A DNA stretch of 9,440 nt from Alphaproteobacteria bacterium (GCA_024408895.1 JAKSUO010000040.1:1-9440); one strand, 5' to 3'. Shown: positions 1-6,700, counted from the first letter of the stretch. Numbers and translations are program-made. Notes: generated by a model from the sequence alone, not told the origin.

Positions 1-561
1 TTTCAACAAATTATTGATACGTCCAATGATGATAAAAATGTGGCGGCTCGTTTTTATGACAAAGCCGTCAAAACCGATGCCGTAACCGAAAACGGTTTGC
101 CGGTGTTTAAAAATGTAACTTATGTGGAAATTCGGCTCAAAGATAATTCCACCGAAGTATTTAATCAACCGGCGACAGAAGCGAAAATTAAGCGTTTCCC
201 GCGTGAATATGCTTTATATAAACTTTCAAAGGAACAAATAAAAGACGGCACACCGTTGGAACAGTTTGCTTTTATGACAGCGGCCGAAGTGGCAACTTGC
301 AAAAATCGCGGAGTGTTTACCGTGGAATCTTTAGCCGGTTTGTCTGAGGATAATGTTAAAGATTTATGCTTGCAAAATGAGCATAAATTAGCTTGCATTT
401 TCCTCAAAAACGCCAAGGAAAATTCGGCCGTTGCCGAGTTCGCGCGTCGTGAAACGTCCTATAAAGAAGAAATTGCAGCCTTAAAAGATAAATTGTCAAC
501 AATGCAACAAGAGCTGAACTATTGCCGAGGCAAGAAAAAACACTACCAAAAAGGAGAATGA
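1..561 (+). CDS. Conserved phage structural-cassette protein, 5' end cut off by the window
   Basis: The frame is open from base 1, so the start lies upstream; a GTG at position 40 is probably internal. The visible 186 residues have three parts. First is a beta-rich N-terminal stretch containing YVEIRLKDN and an NQPATEAKIKRFPREYALYK segment. Next, at about residues 94-135, is a helix-turn-helix or helix-hairpin-helix-like stretch (FTVESLAGLSEDNV). Last is a short charged coiled coil at about 146-173 with a lysine-rich tail. From memory, this arrangement (RFPRxYA, a GTPL segment, TVExLAxLS, C-terminal coiled coil) recurs in proteins encoded just before the adaptor gene in alphaproteobacterial phages. 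Its function is not known to me; scaffolding or head assembly is a guess from position. The stop is two bases before the next start, so the two are probably co-translated. Confidence 0.75.
   Translation, partial: FQQIIDTSNDDKNVAARFYDKAVKTDAVTENGLPVFKNVTYVEIRLKDNSTEVFNQPATEAKIKRFPREYALYKLSKEQIKDGTPLEQFAFMTAAEVATCKNRGVFTVESLAGLSEDNVKDLCLQNEHKLACIFLKNAKENSAVAEFARRETSYKEEIAALKDKLSTMQQELNYCRGKKKHYQKGE
551..556 (+). promoter_or_regulatory. Ribosome binding site that sets the adaptor gene start
   Basis: AAGGAG lies seven bases before the ATG at 564. The in-frame ATG at 558 is only one base from it and the TTG at 522 has no such site upstream, so 564 is the preferred start. Confidence 0.8.
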
Positions 562-563
562 AA

Positions 564-1280
564 ATGAAAACTATTTTGGAAATATGCTGCGAAGTTGCCG
601 ATTTGGCAGCGGTAAAGCGTCCTAATAATTTATTTGACCCCCATAGCCAATCGGAAAGTATTTTTTTAAGTGTCGCAAAATCGGCTTTGGACAGTATGCT
701 GCGCTATGGTGATTGGCAAGAATTAACAAAAGAAGGATGTTTAATAACCGTTGAGGGCAAAACATCTTATCCGATTTATGATTTTGTACCGGATTTCTAT
801 TGTTTGCTGAATAATACAATTTTTATCAAAGATGGACATGAACGTATTATTGGTTCTATAACTCCTGAACAATGGATGAATGATAAATATTTTTGTTGTG
901 CAGGCACAGAAATAAAATTCATCATTCAAAACGGGCGTTTTGTTTTTTTGAACGAACCGCCGTGCGGTGTTAAAATTGTTTTTCAGTACCGTTCCAATAA
1001 TATCGTTTGGGATTTTAATACATTGGAAGAAAAAAATGCTTTAACTGCCAATACTGATGTGCCGATTTTTGATGAGTATCTGGTTAAATTGAATATTTTG
1101 TGGCGTTGGCTGAAACGCAGCGGTTTGGATTATGCCGAAGAATTCAACGAATATGAAAGGGAACTTAAAAAGCGTTTCGGTAGTGGTCTGGCAACTAAAA
1201 ATATCAATTTGGCAACCAATCAATCAGAGGAAGGAGGTGTTATAATCAATGCAATCAAGATTAACAATCAAGCGGAATAA
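564..1280 (+). CDS. Phage head-tail adaptor protein (P22 gp4 / T7 gp11-like)
   Basis: The predicted 238-residue protein probably joins the portal ring to the tail in a short-tailed phage. Family-type features are an alpha-helical N-terminus with SMLRYGDWQELTKEG (about 44-58), and a beta-rich middle with TVEGKTSYPIYDFVPDFY (62-79), a TPEQW turn (100-104) and GRFVFLNEPP (124-133). The C-terminal helical part is TDVPIFDEYLVKLNILWRW (164-182) then GLDYAEEFNEYE (187-198). The acidic LDYAEEFxEYE helix and the TDxPxFDExL segment are what I associate with these phage adaptors. The start was chosen from the AAGGAG at 551-556. The last 32 bases overlap the next gene, and the C-terminal tail in that overlap looks unconserved. 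Assignment to the adaptor class is from motif memory, not structural comparison. Confidence 0.78.
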   Translation: MKTILEICCEVADLAAVKRPNNLFDPHSQSESIFLSVAKSALDSMLRYGDWQELTKEGCLITVEGKTSYPIYDFVPDFYCLLNNTIFIKDGHERIIGSITPEQWMNDKYFCCAGTEIKFIIQNGRFVFLNEPPCGVKIVFQYRSNNIVWDFNTLEEKNALTANTDVPIFDEYLVKLNILWRWLKRSGLDYAEEFNEYERELKKRFGSGLATKNINLATNQSEEGGVIINAIKINNQAE

Positions 1281-2808
1281 TTCTTTAAGCTATACATTAT
1301 CTTCTCCGATTAATGGTTTAAATTTTCGTGATAATTTAACAGATATGAATGGCGCGTACGCCATAACGATGGATAATTATATTCCGTTGGATACAAAAGT
1401 TGCTTTGCGCAAAGGATACGTTTTATATGTTCCGTTTGAAACAGATGTGCGGACTTTGGTGTCTTATAACGCTGGCATGCAGTCACGTTTTTTTGCGGTA
1501 TCTGGGCATAAAATATGGAACATAACGTCTGCTGTTTCGCCCGGTGCTTACGATGATATTACATTATCCGAAGATAACTGTCAAACCGCTCAATATAAAA
1601 ATTATTTGTATTTTGTTAATGGCATGGATGTTCCGAAAGTGTATTACATTGATAATCAAAATGAAGAACACTTGGAAAATTGGGGATTTTCCGCGGAAGG
1701 TTTGACGCCGTCTTCAATTGTGAATGTCAGTGTTTCAAAGCAACGTTTGTGGTTTATAGAAAAAGGCTCATTGCGTGTTTGGTATCCGGAGGCGGCCGGT
1801 AATATTTCCGGCACATTAAATTGTTTTGATTTTGCGCAGGTTTGCCGTTTCGGTGGTCATCTGGTAGCTGTGGCTAACTGGACACAGGACGGCGGGCAGG
1901 GAATTGATGACTTAACGGTTTTTATAACATCTGAAGGTGAAGCGTTAGTATATTCCGGTTCTGACATAAACAATGCGGATGATTGGAAACTGCGCGGTTC
2001 ATTCAAAATAAGCCGACCGATCGGGTATAAATGTATTGTGCCGTATCAAGGTGATGTCGTGATTATTTCCGAAGACGGTTATATTCCTCTGTCTAAGGCT
2101 CTGCCTATTGACAAAGCCAATGCTTCTCAGGTGGCGTTTAGCGATGCAATTCGTGGCTTAGTTTTGGAGAGGACGGTAAATTATGCGTCTAAAGTCGGTT
2201 GGCAGGGAATTATTTATAGTCGTGGCGGTTACGGTATTTTTAACGTGCCGATTGCCAATCAATTTGAGCAACACGTTATTAACGTCAATACCGGCGCATG
2301 GTGTCGTTTTACCAATATCCGCTCTTTGTGTTGGGGTGAATTTCAAAAGCGTATCTATTTCGGAGCCGATAACGGCGTGTATTTATTTGACGAAGGATAT
2401 TCGGATAACGGCAGGCATATTGTCGGGGTGATTGAGCAGGCTTACAATAATTTGGGAACGAATATGCTTAAAAAAATTCAACTGCTGAATCCGCGCGTGA
2501 AGTCCAGTTCGCGTTTTTCTTTGGTGATATATACCAATATGGACATGGAAAAGCGCGATATTGATTATATGGAAAACATCGGCACAACAGGAAACACTAA
2601 ATGGAATGTGGCAAAGTGGTCAAGTTATATGCAACCATCAGGTGCTAAGTGGGAAATTTCCGGCGGCACAACAATCCGCAGTCAATGGATAGCCAATTCT
2701 TCTACCGGTTATAAGGCCAGCATTGTTTTTAAGACCAAGACCAAAGGCAATATGATTGAATGGTACGAAACCGGTATTCGTTATGAAACGGGGAGTGGAG
2801 TGCTATGA
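1249..2808 (+). CDS. Phage tail hub/stabilisation protein (P22 gp10 / T7 gp12-like)
   Basis: This 519-residue, almost wholly beta-rich protein likely forms the tail hub or nozzle below the adaptor ring. The N-terminus (GLNFRDNLTDMNGAYAITMDNYIPLD, split here as about residues 23-48) resembles the opening of phage stabilisation proteins. Several WD/kelch-like beta-propeller blades follow: SRFFAVSGHKIW (79-90), KNYLYFVNGMD (117-127), VSKQRLWFIEKGSLRVWY (162-179), DWKLRGSFKISRPIGYKC (245-262), GDVVIISEDGYIPLSKAL (268-285) and NVNTGAWCRF (345-354). The WKLxGxFxIxxPIG...DGYIPLS block is the strongest family signature. A strong Shine-Dalgarno (AAGGAGG, 1231-1237) lies 11 bases before the ATG. The stop overlaps the next start as ATGA, indicating translational coupling. 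Exact equivalence to gp10 or gp12 is inferred from gene order and fold type. Confidence 0.78.
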   Translation: MQSRLTIKRNNSLSYTLSSPINGLNFRDNLTDMNGAYAITMDNYIPLDTKVALRKGYVLYVPFETDVRTLVSYNAGMQSRFFAVSGHKIWNITSAVSPGAYDDITLSEDNCQTAQYKNYLYFVNGMDVPKVYYIDNQNEEHLENWGFSAEGLTPSSIVNVSVSKQRLWFIEKGSLRVWYPEAAGNISGTLNCFDFAQVCRFGGHLVAVANWTQDGGQGIDDLTVFITSEGEALVYSGSDINNADDWKLRGSFKISRPIGYKCIVPYQGDVVIISEDGYIPLSKALPIDKANASQVAFSDAIRGLVLERTVNYASKVGWQGIIYSRGGYGIFNVPIANQFEQHVINVNTGAWCRFTNIRSLCWGEFQKRIYFGADNGVYLFDEGYSDNGRHIVGVIEQAYNNLGTNMLKKIQLLNPRVKSSSRFSLVIYTNMDMEKRDIDYMENIGTTGNTKWNVAKWSSYMQPSGAKWEISGGTTIRSQWIANSSTGYKASIVFKTKTKGNMIEWYETGIRYETGSGVL

Positions 2809-3254
2809 CGGATTATGTGGAGATTTTGCCGGACATATCGGAAGACATCACCCATTGGATTTGTCGCGGTTTAAATACCGGAGAAAGTTGGATAGGCAAA
2901 CACATTACCTATGGCTTTGCATTGGGCAATAAAATGCTCGGCGGGCTGATTTTCAATGATCTCAGATTCAATCATGATGTGTGGTGGACCATTTATGCCG
3001 AAGACAAGCGTTGGTGTAATCGCAATGTTTTAAGAAAAATGTTTGCGGCGGCATTTATTGATATGAGGTGTCGCCGCATTAACGTTTTAATTGAAACAGA
3101 CAACCTCAACAGTATAAATCTGGTTAAAAGACTTGGATTTAAGCAAGAAGGGTTATTAAGGCAATATACGGAAAACGGACACGATTGTTATTTGTTCGGA
3201 ATGTTAAAGCAAGAGTGTCCATGGTTAAAAATGAAAGGAAAAGAAAATGAGTAA
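2805..3254 (+). CDS. Phage-encoded GNAT-family acetyltransferase
   Basis: The 149-residue single-domain protein looks like a Gcn5-related N-acetyltransferase, which would transfer acetyl from acetyl-CoA to an amine. The central strand GFALGNKMLGGLIF (37-50) fits beta 2-3. The C-terminal half, RRINVLIETDNLNSINLVKRLGF (90-112), is a typical GNAT motif B with the N-x-x-S-I-x-L-x-x-x-x-G-F core, followed by EGLLRQY. The acetyl-CoA pyrophosphate loop, normally Q/R-x-x-G-x-G/A, is poorly kept here: CNRNVLRKMF at 71-80 stands in its place. The protein ends GMLKQECPWL, a tail I associate with GNATs found inside phage structural operons. It starts by a 4-base ATGA overlap, with GGGAG and GGAG upstream, and overlaps the next gene by 8 bases. 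Its substrate (virion or host protein) is unknown. Confidence 0.75.
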   Translation: MTDYVEILPDISEDITHWICRGLNTGESWIGKHITYGFALGNKMLGGLIFNDLRFNHDVWWTIYAEDKRWCNRNVLRKMFAAAFIDMRCRRINVLIETDNLNSINLVKRLGFKQEGLLRQYTENGHDCYLFGMLKQECPWLKMKGKENE

Positions 3255-3912
3255 ATCTATCGGAAGAATGTTCAGTCCGGGATCAACAAGTAATTACGGA
3301 TATGAAAATAACTATTTAAACTATCTTAAAAATTATAATACATACGATTATGACCAAACCGCAAATAATATGGCGGCAAAGGCTTATGATATGAGCAACA
3401 ATCTGAATGCAATGCCTGAATATCAATTCGGAGTTGAAAATGGTGATGCGGTGCGTCAACGTGCCGAAAACGCGACATATCAGGCTTATGTTGATAAACT
3501 GACACCGATATATCAGCAACAGAATGTTGATTTGAGTAATCAGTTGATAAATCAGGGCATACCGGTCGGCAGCGAGGCTTATATCCGTTCAATGCAGAAT
3601 TTGCAGAACAATCAGAACACAGCGCTGAATCAGGCGGCATATCAAAGTGTTTTGAATGGACAAGATGCATATTCGCAGTCATTGGCCGACAATTTGCGTG
3701 TGGCTCAGTTTAATAATAACGCTCGCCAAAGTTATATAGATCAAATTCGCACATTATTGGGTAACTCTGTTTCCGGCTATGATAATATGATGAATTTGTA
3801 TAATACGCAAAACGGAATACAGGCACGAAAATCTGCGGATATGCAACAAGGATTAAATAATTTCAACACAATTCTGAATAATGGCATATCGGCGATTGGT
3901 AAGGTGCTTTGA
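3247..3912 (+). CDS. Asn/Gln-rich phage virion protein, possibly an internal or ejection protein
   Basis: The 221-residue protein lacks cysteine and is very rich in Asn and Gln (about a quarter of residues), with many Tyr. The first ~60 residues are low-complexity and Tyr/Asn-rich. The rest is predicted helical, with QRAENATYQAYVDKLTPIYQ (71-90), NQLINQGIPVGSEAYIRSMQ (98-117) and repeated Q/N/A heptad-like stretches to residue 170. The L-x-x-QGIxxGSEAY element recurs, from memory, in phage proteins encoded just after the gp10-like gene. The position suits P22-type ejection proteins or another tail or internal virion part, but I cannot assign a role. It has AAGGAA at 3236-3241, overlaps the GNAT gene by 8 bases, and ends in three in-frame stops (TGA TAA TAA). 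Confidence 0.65.
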   Translation: MSKSIGRMFSPGSTSNYGYENNYLNYLKNYNTYDYDQTANNMAAKAYDMSNNLNAMPEYQFGVENGDAVRQRAENATYQAYVDKLTPIYQQQNVDLSNQLINQGIPVGSEAYIRSMQNLQNNQNTALNQAAYQSVLNGQDAYSQSLADNLRVAQFNNNARQSYIDQIRTLLGNSVSGYDNMMNLYNTQNGIQARKSADMQQGLNNFNTILNNGISAIGKVL

Positions 3913-3920
3913 TAATAAAG

Positions 3921-3952
3921 ATTATGGGTTGTCAGTAATGACAGCCCATAAT
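3921..3952. terminator. Hairpin between the phage operon and pgpA, possible bidirectional terminator
   Basis: A 14-bp stem (3921-3934 with 3939-3952) closed by a GTAA loop has a single G-U pair. It sits nine bases after the last phage stop and between convergent genes. The T run after it is short on both strands (ATTTAAA forward, CTTTATT reverse), so termination may be only moderate or Rho-assisted. Confidence 0.6.
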
Positions 3953-3990
3953 TTAAACATAAATAAAACGGATATCATAGAAAATTCGGT

Positions 3991-4488
3991 TTATTGTGCA
4001 ACATATTGCATATATACTCTCACACCTATCCATAAGCAAAATCCGCCCATTAAACCGGCGCAAACATCATCACACATAACGCCATAGGCATTTTTTACAT
4101 TTCTATCAAACCATTTAACCGGCCCCATTTTGCAAATATCAAAAAAGCGAAATGCCGCAAAGCCGAACAAATAAATCCACCAATTTTGTGCATTTTGATA
4201 TAATAAGTTGTCAGCCACAAATAAAAAGGTTAAGAGCTGTCCGACAACTTCATCAATGACAACCATTCCCGGATCTTTATCTTGCTGATTTTTAATTAGT
4301 TCGTGTGTTGCCGGTGTTCCGATAACAAAAATCAGCACGGAAGCAATAATGACGGCATAAACCCCGCCGAAAAAGCACAGTATGAAAGCTAAAGGAAGCG
4401 TGCCAAGTGATCCGACCGTTCCCGGAGCTTTTGGGGATAAACCCAAGCCGCCGTATGTGGCAATTAAAAAAGCAAGTTTTTTAGACAT
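3991..4488 (-). CDS. pgpA: Phosphatidylglycerophosphatase A
   Basis: This enzyme removes the phosphate from phosphatidylglycerophosphate to give phosphatidylglycerol, in the inner membrane. The 165 residues match the usual family length (E. coli about 170). All signature blocks are present: GGLGLSPKAPGTVGSLGTLP (13-32), KDPGMVVIDEVVGQ (71-84), FRFFDICKMGPVKWFD (113-128) and GVMCDDVCAG (136-145). The acidic residues of DEVVGQ and CDD are the expected metal/catalytic positions. Hydrophobic segments at about 34-57, 84-92, 103-115 and 145-160 fit a membrane protein. The start has AAAGGA about eight bases upstream. The gene stands alone on the minus strand, converging on the phage operon and divergent from the DUF378 gene, with its own promoter. 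It is clearly a host gene rather than phage cargo. Confidence 0.95.
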   Translation of the reverse strand: MSKKLAFLIATYGGLGLSPKAPGTVGSLGTLPLAFILCFFGGVYAVIIASVLIFVIGTPATHELIKNQQDKDPGMVVIDEVVGQLLTFLFVADNLLYQNAQNWWIYLFGFAAFRFFDICKMGPVKWFDRNVKNAYGVMCDDVCAGLMGGFCLWIGVRVYMQYVAQ

Positions 4489-4511
4489 GATAATCCTTTC
4501 AGTATAAAATA

Positions 4512-4540
4512 TTTATATGCAAGACTTTATAAATTGGCAA
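4512..4540 (-). promoter_or_regulatory. Sigma-70-type promoter for pgpA
   Basis: On the minus strand, TTGCCA (4540-4535) and TATAAA (4517-4512) are separated by exactly 17 bases. Each hexamer matches five of six consensus bases. Transcription would begin about 15-20 bases before the pgpA start, giving a very short leader. Confidence 0.7.
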
Positions 4541-4614
4541 TTGATATTATATTTTTTGCACAAAGTTAAACAATGTGTTTTGCTTTATATGTATTTTGTA
4601 AAAGGAGAAAAAAA

Positions 4615-4800
4615 ATGATTTTGAATAAAACAGCTTTATTACTCACTATTATCGGTGGTATCAACTGGGGCTTAGTGGGGGTTTTTGGATTTGATTTGGT
4701 GAAGTTTTGTTTTTCTTTCTTACCGATATTAATTACGGTTGTGCAAATATTAGTCGGAATTTCGGCATTATATGTGTTATATGCATATATGTTCAAATAA
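4615..4800 (+). CDS. DUF378-family small membrane protein
   Basis: The 61-residue protein has two transmembrane segments (about 6-24 and 36-58). It carries the DUF378 (YuzA-like) signature GGINWGLVGVFGFDLV at 14-29, followed by a second hydrophobic segment ending LVGISALYVLYAY. The family's function is unknown. An upstream in-frame ATG at 4573 would add 14 residues, but AAAGGAG seven bases before the ATG at 4615 and the family's usual N-terminus favour the shorter form. The gene is a single-gene unit, divergent from pgpA (126-base gap) and closed by a strong terminator. I see no convincing plus-strand promoter hexamer pair in the gap. Confidence 0.9.
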   Translation: MILNKTALLLTIIGGINWGLVGVFGFDLVKFCFSFLPILITVVQILVGISALYVLYAYMFK

Positions 4801-4819
4801 ACAGCACTAATGATAAAAG

Positions 4820-4855
4820 AAAGTCTCCTATTGTTAATTTAATAGGAGACTTTTT
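4820..4855 (+). terminator. Rho-independent terminator of the DUF378 gene
   Basis: A perfect 13-bp stem (4820-4832 with 4841-4853) has an 8-base loop and is followed by a T run (4851-4855, then CATTT). It starts 20 bases after the stop codon and isolates the small gene from the downstream operon. Confidence 0.93.
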
Positions 4856-4878
4856 CATTTGATAAATCCAAAAAAAAC

Positions 4879-4906
4879 TTGTTCTTAACGAGATTTTCGT
4901 CATAAT
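4879..4906 (+). promoter_or_regulatory. Possible promoter of the DXS-like/endonuclease operon
   Basis: TTGTTC (4879-4884) is followed after 16 bases by CATAAT (4901-4906). The -10 matches five of six consensus bases but the -35 only three. A promoter is expected here because a terminator lies directly upstream; the exact hexamers are uncertain (TATAAA at 4912-4917 is an alternative -10). Confidence 0.4.
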
Positions 4907-4930
4907 GCAGGTATAAAATGCAATAGCTTT

Positions 4931-4936
4931 GAAGGA
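4931..4936 (+). promoter_or_regulatory. Ribosome binding site that sets the DXS-like start
   Basis: GAAGGA abuts the ATG at 4937 directly but lies six bases before the ATG at 4943. The second ATG is therefore the likely start, and it gives the N-terminus MYDILKTIN that fits the family. Confidence 0.75.
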
Positions 4937-4942
4937 ATGGAA

Positions 4943-6700
4943 ATGTACGATATTTTAAAAACAATCAATGGTCCGGAAGACGTTAAAAAACTTAATAAAA
5001 AACAGCTTGAAACACTGGCCGATGACATCAGAGAAGCTCTGTTTAACCGCCTAACAAAAATCGGCGGGCATTGTGGGCCTAATTTTGGTATTGTGGAAAC
5101 TTCAATAGCTCTGCATTATGTGTTTAATTCGCCGGAAGACAAGTTTGTTTTTGACGTGTCACATCAAAGCTATTCGCATAAGATGTTGACGGGACGTAAG
5201 GCAGGGTATATTGACGATGCGCGTTTTAGTGAAGATTCAGGCTATACAAACCCTAAGGAAAGTGAACACGATTTGTTTAATATAGGACATACATCAACAT
5301 CAATATCACTGGCTTCAGGCTTGGCAAAAGCGCGTGATTTGAAAGGGCAAAAGTATAATGTGATTGCGTTGATAGGAGACGGCTCACTTAGCGGCGGTGA
5401 GGCACTTGAGGCATTGGATTTTGTTGGTTCGGATTTAAATTCAAACTTAATTATTATTGTTAATGATAATCAGCAATCAATTGCCGAAGTTCATGGTGGA
5501 ATTTATCAGCATTTAGCTGAATTACGCCGAACAAAAGGAAGCTCTGACAACAACTTTTTTAAATTGCTCGGGTTTGATTATATCTATGAAGAAAACGGCA
5601 ATGATATTGAGGCGATGATTAAGGTTTTGCAAAAAGTGAAAGACACAAATCATCCGGTTGTGGTGCATATCAACACCCAAAAAGGCAAAGGTTTTGAGTT
5701 GGCGGAAAAAAATCGCGAGGTATGGCACTGGTGTATGCCGTTTGACAGAGAAACCGGTCGTTTGAATGTAACGTTTCCGACAGAAAGTTACACCGGCCTT
5801 ACAACTCAATATATTATGAATAAAGCAAAATCCGATAAAGACTTTGTTGTCATTACACCGGCAATGCCTATGACTGCCGGTCTGTCTCCTGATTTACGTC
5901 AACAGCTTGGTGCTCAATATATTGATACCGGTATCACCGAAGAACATGCCGTAGCAATGGCATCAGGTATTGCTAAAGCCGGCGGCAAGCCTGTTTTGGT
6001 GACAAATGCCACGTTTATCCAACGTGCATATGACCAAATTTCACAAGATGTATGTATTAATAACAGTCCGGTTACAATTTTGCTGGACTACTCTTCATTT
6101 GCCGGCTTAACCGATATGACACATCTGGGGATTTTTGCGATTGCAGCATTTTCTAATATTCCGAACTTAGTTATATTGGCTCCGACAAGCAAAGAAGAAT
6201 ATTTGAATATGCTTGATTGGTCGGTTGAACAAAAAGAACATCCGGTAATGATTTTAATTCCCAGTAACGCAGTTACTTCGCGGATGGCAGATAAAAATTT
6301 CAATGCCATAAACACTTATAAGGTTGAACAAGCCGGAGAAAAAGTTGCAATTTTGGCTTTAGGGGATTTTTATCAACGCGGTGAAGAACTGGCGCAAAAA
6401 ATTACTGAAGAACTTGGTTTTAATCCAACTCTTATCAATCCGCGCTTTGCCTCCGGTGTGGATGAAAATCTTCTTGAAAAATTAGAAAAAAATCATCAAA
6501 TTGTCATCACATTGGAAGATGGGGTTTTAGAGGGCGGTTTTGGACATAGAATAGCGGCTTTTTATGCCGATAAAAATATGAAAGTCAAAAATTATGGACT
6601 TAAAAAAGAATTTTACGATCGCTATAATCCGCAAAAATTGTTGCAACAACTCGGTATGACTTCAGATCAAATTGTTGCGGATATTAAAAAAATATTATAA
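4943..6700 (+). CDS. Thiamine-diphosphate enzyme of the DXS fold, divergent 1-deoxyxylulose-5-phosphate synthase-like
   Basis: The 585-residue cytosolic protein has the DXS domain order: thiamine-diphosphate domain, pyrimidine-binding domain, C-terminal transketolase domain. Kept residues (numbered from 4943) are H43 in GGHCGPN, VSHQSYSHKMLTGR (72-85), the cofactor motif GDGSLSGGE with D146 and N174, H262, E333 in ITEEHA, R361 in FIQRAYDQ and H394. These match E. coli H49, H299, E370, R398 and H431 by my alignment. True DXS makes 1-deoxyxylulose 5-phosphate from pyruvate and glyceraldehyde 3-phosphate for isoprenoids, thiamine and pyridoxal. Here the substrate-side Y392, R420, D427 and the RYPRG block (R478) read N355, Y383, T390 and LIPSN. 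The flexible loop of domain I is about 40 residues shorter. Clostridial genomes often carry similar DXS-like paralogues, so the usual 'dxs' label is doubtful. It is first in an operon with endonuclease I. Confidence 0.85.
   Translation: MYDILKTINGPEDVKKLNKKQLETLADDIREALFNRLTKIGGHCGPNFGIVETSIALHYVFNSPEDKFVFDVSHQSYSHKMLTGRKAGYIDDARFSEDSGYTNPKESEHDLFNIGHTSTSISLASGLAKARDLKGQKYNVIALIGDGSLSGGEALEALDFVGSDLNSNLIIIVNDNQQSIAEVHGGIYQHLAELRRTKGSSDNNFFKLLGFDYIYEENGNDIEAMIKVLQKVKDTNHPVVVHINTQKGKGFELAEKNREVWHWCMPFDRETGRLNVTFPTESYTGLTTQYIMNKAKSDKDFVVITPAMPMTAGLSPDLRQQLGAQYIDTGITEEHAVAMASGIAKAGGKPVLVTNATFIQRAYDQISQDVCINNSPVTILLDYSSFAGLTDMTHLGIFAIAAFSNIPNLVILAPTSKEEYLNMLDWSVEQKEHPVMILIPSNAVTSRMADKNFNAINTYKVEQAGEKVAILALGDFYQRGEELAQKITEELGFNPTLINPRFASGVDENLLEKLEKNHQIVITLEDGVLEGGFGHRIAAFYADKNMKVKNYGLKKEFYDRYNPQKLLQQLGMTSDQIVADIKKIL

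Larger units (their letters stand above)
1..3912 (+). mobile_element. Distal structural module of a podovirus-like prophage
   Basis: Five same-strand genes lie end to end with gaps or overlaps of a few bases: a conserved phage cassette protein, a gp4/gp11-like adaptor, a gp10/gp12-like tail protein, a GNAT acetyltransferase and an Asn/Gln-rich virion-type protein. This order matches the region downstream of the major capsid gene in P22/T7-like and related short-tailed phages. The module continues upstream of the window. On the right it ends at 3912, followed by a hairpin and then the chromosomal gene pgpA on the opposite strand. No integrase, lysis gene, tail fibre or attachment site is visible, so the true prophage boundary is not established. 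All visible reading frames are open and show no decay. Confidence 0.75.

Noticed and set aside
3326..3682. Minus-strand 118-residue frame opposite the Asn/Gln-rich phage gene
   Set aside because: It is a shadow of a biased coding sequence; its His/Cys-rich composition comes from the complementary codons, and no start signal is seen.
3881..4087. Plus-strand 68-residue open frame across the phage-pgpA junction
   Set aside because: It overlaps the end of the last phage gene and the hairpin, has no ribosome site, and its C-terminal half is antisense to pgpA.
4556..4600. Plus-strand promoter for the DUF378 gene (TTGCAC or TTAAAC with TTTATA/TATGTA)
   Set aside because: Spacings are 22 or 16 bases with weak hexamers; in such AT-rich DNA this is not better than chance.
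4573..4614. Upstream ATG extension of the DUF378 protein
   Set aside because: The extension translates the ribosome site itself into KRRKK, and the family begins close to the later ATG.
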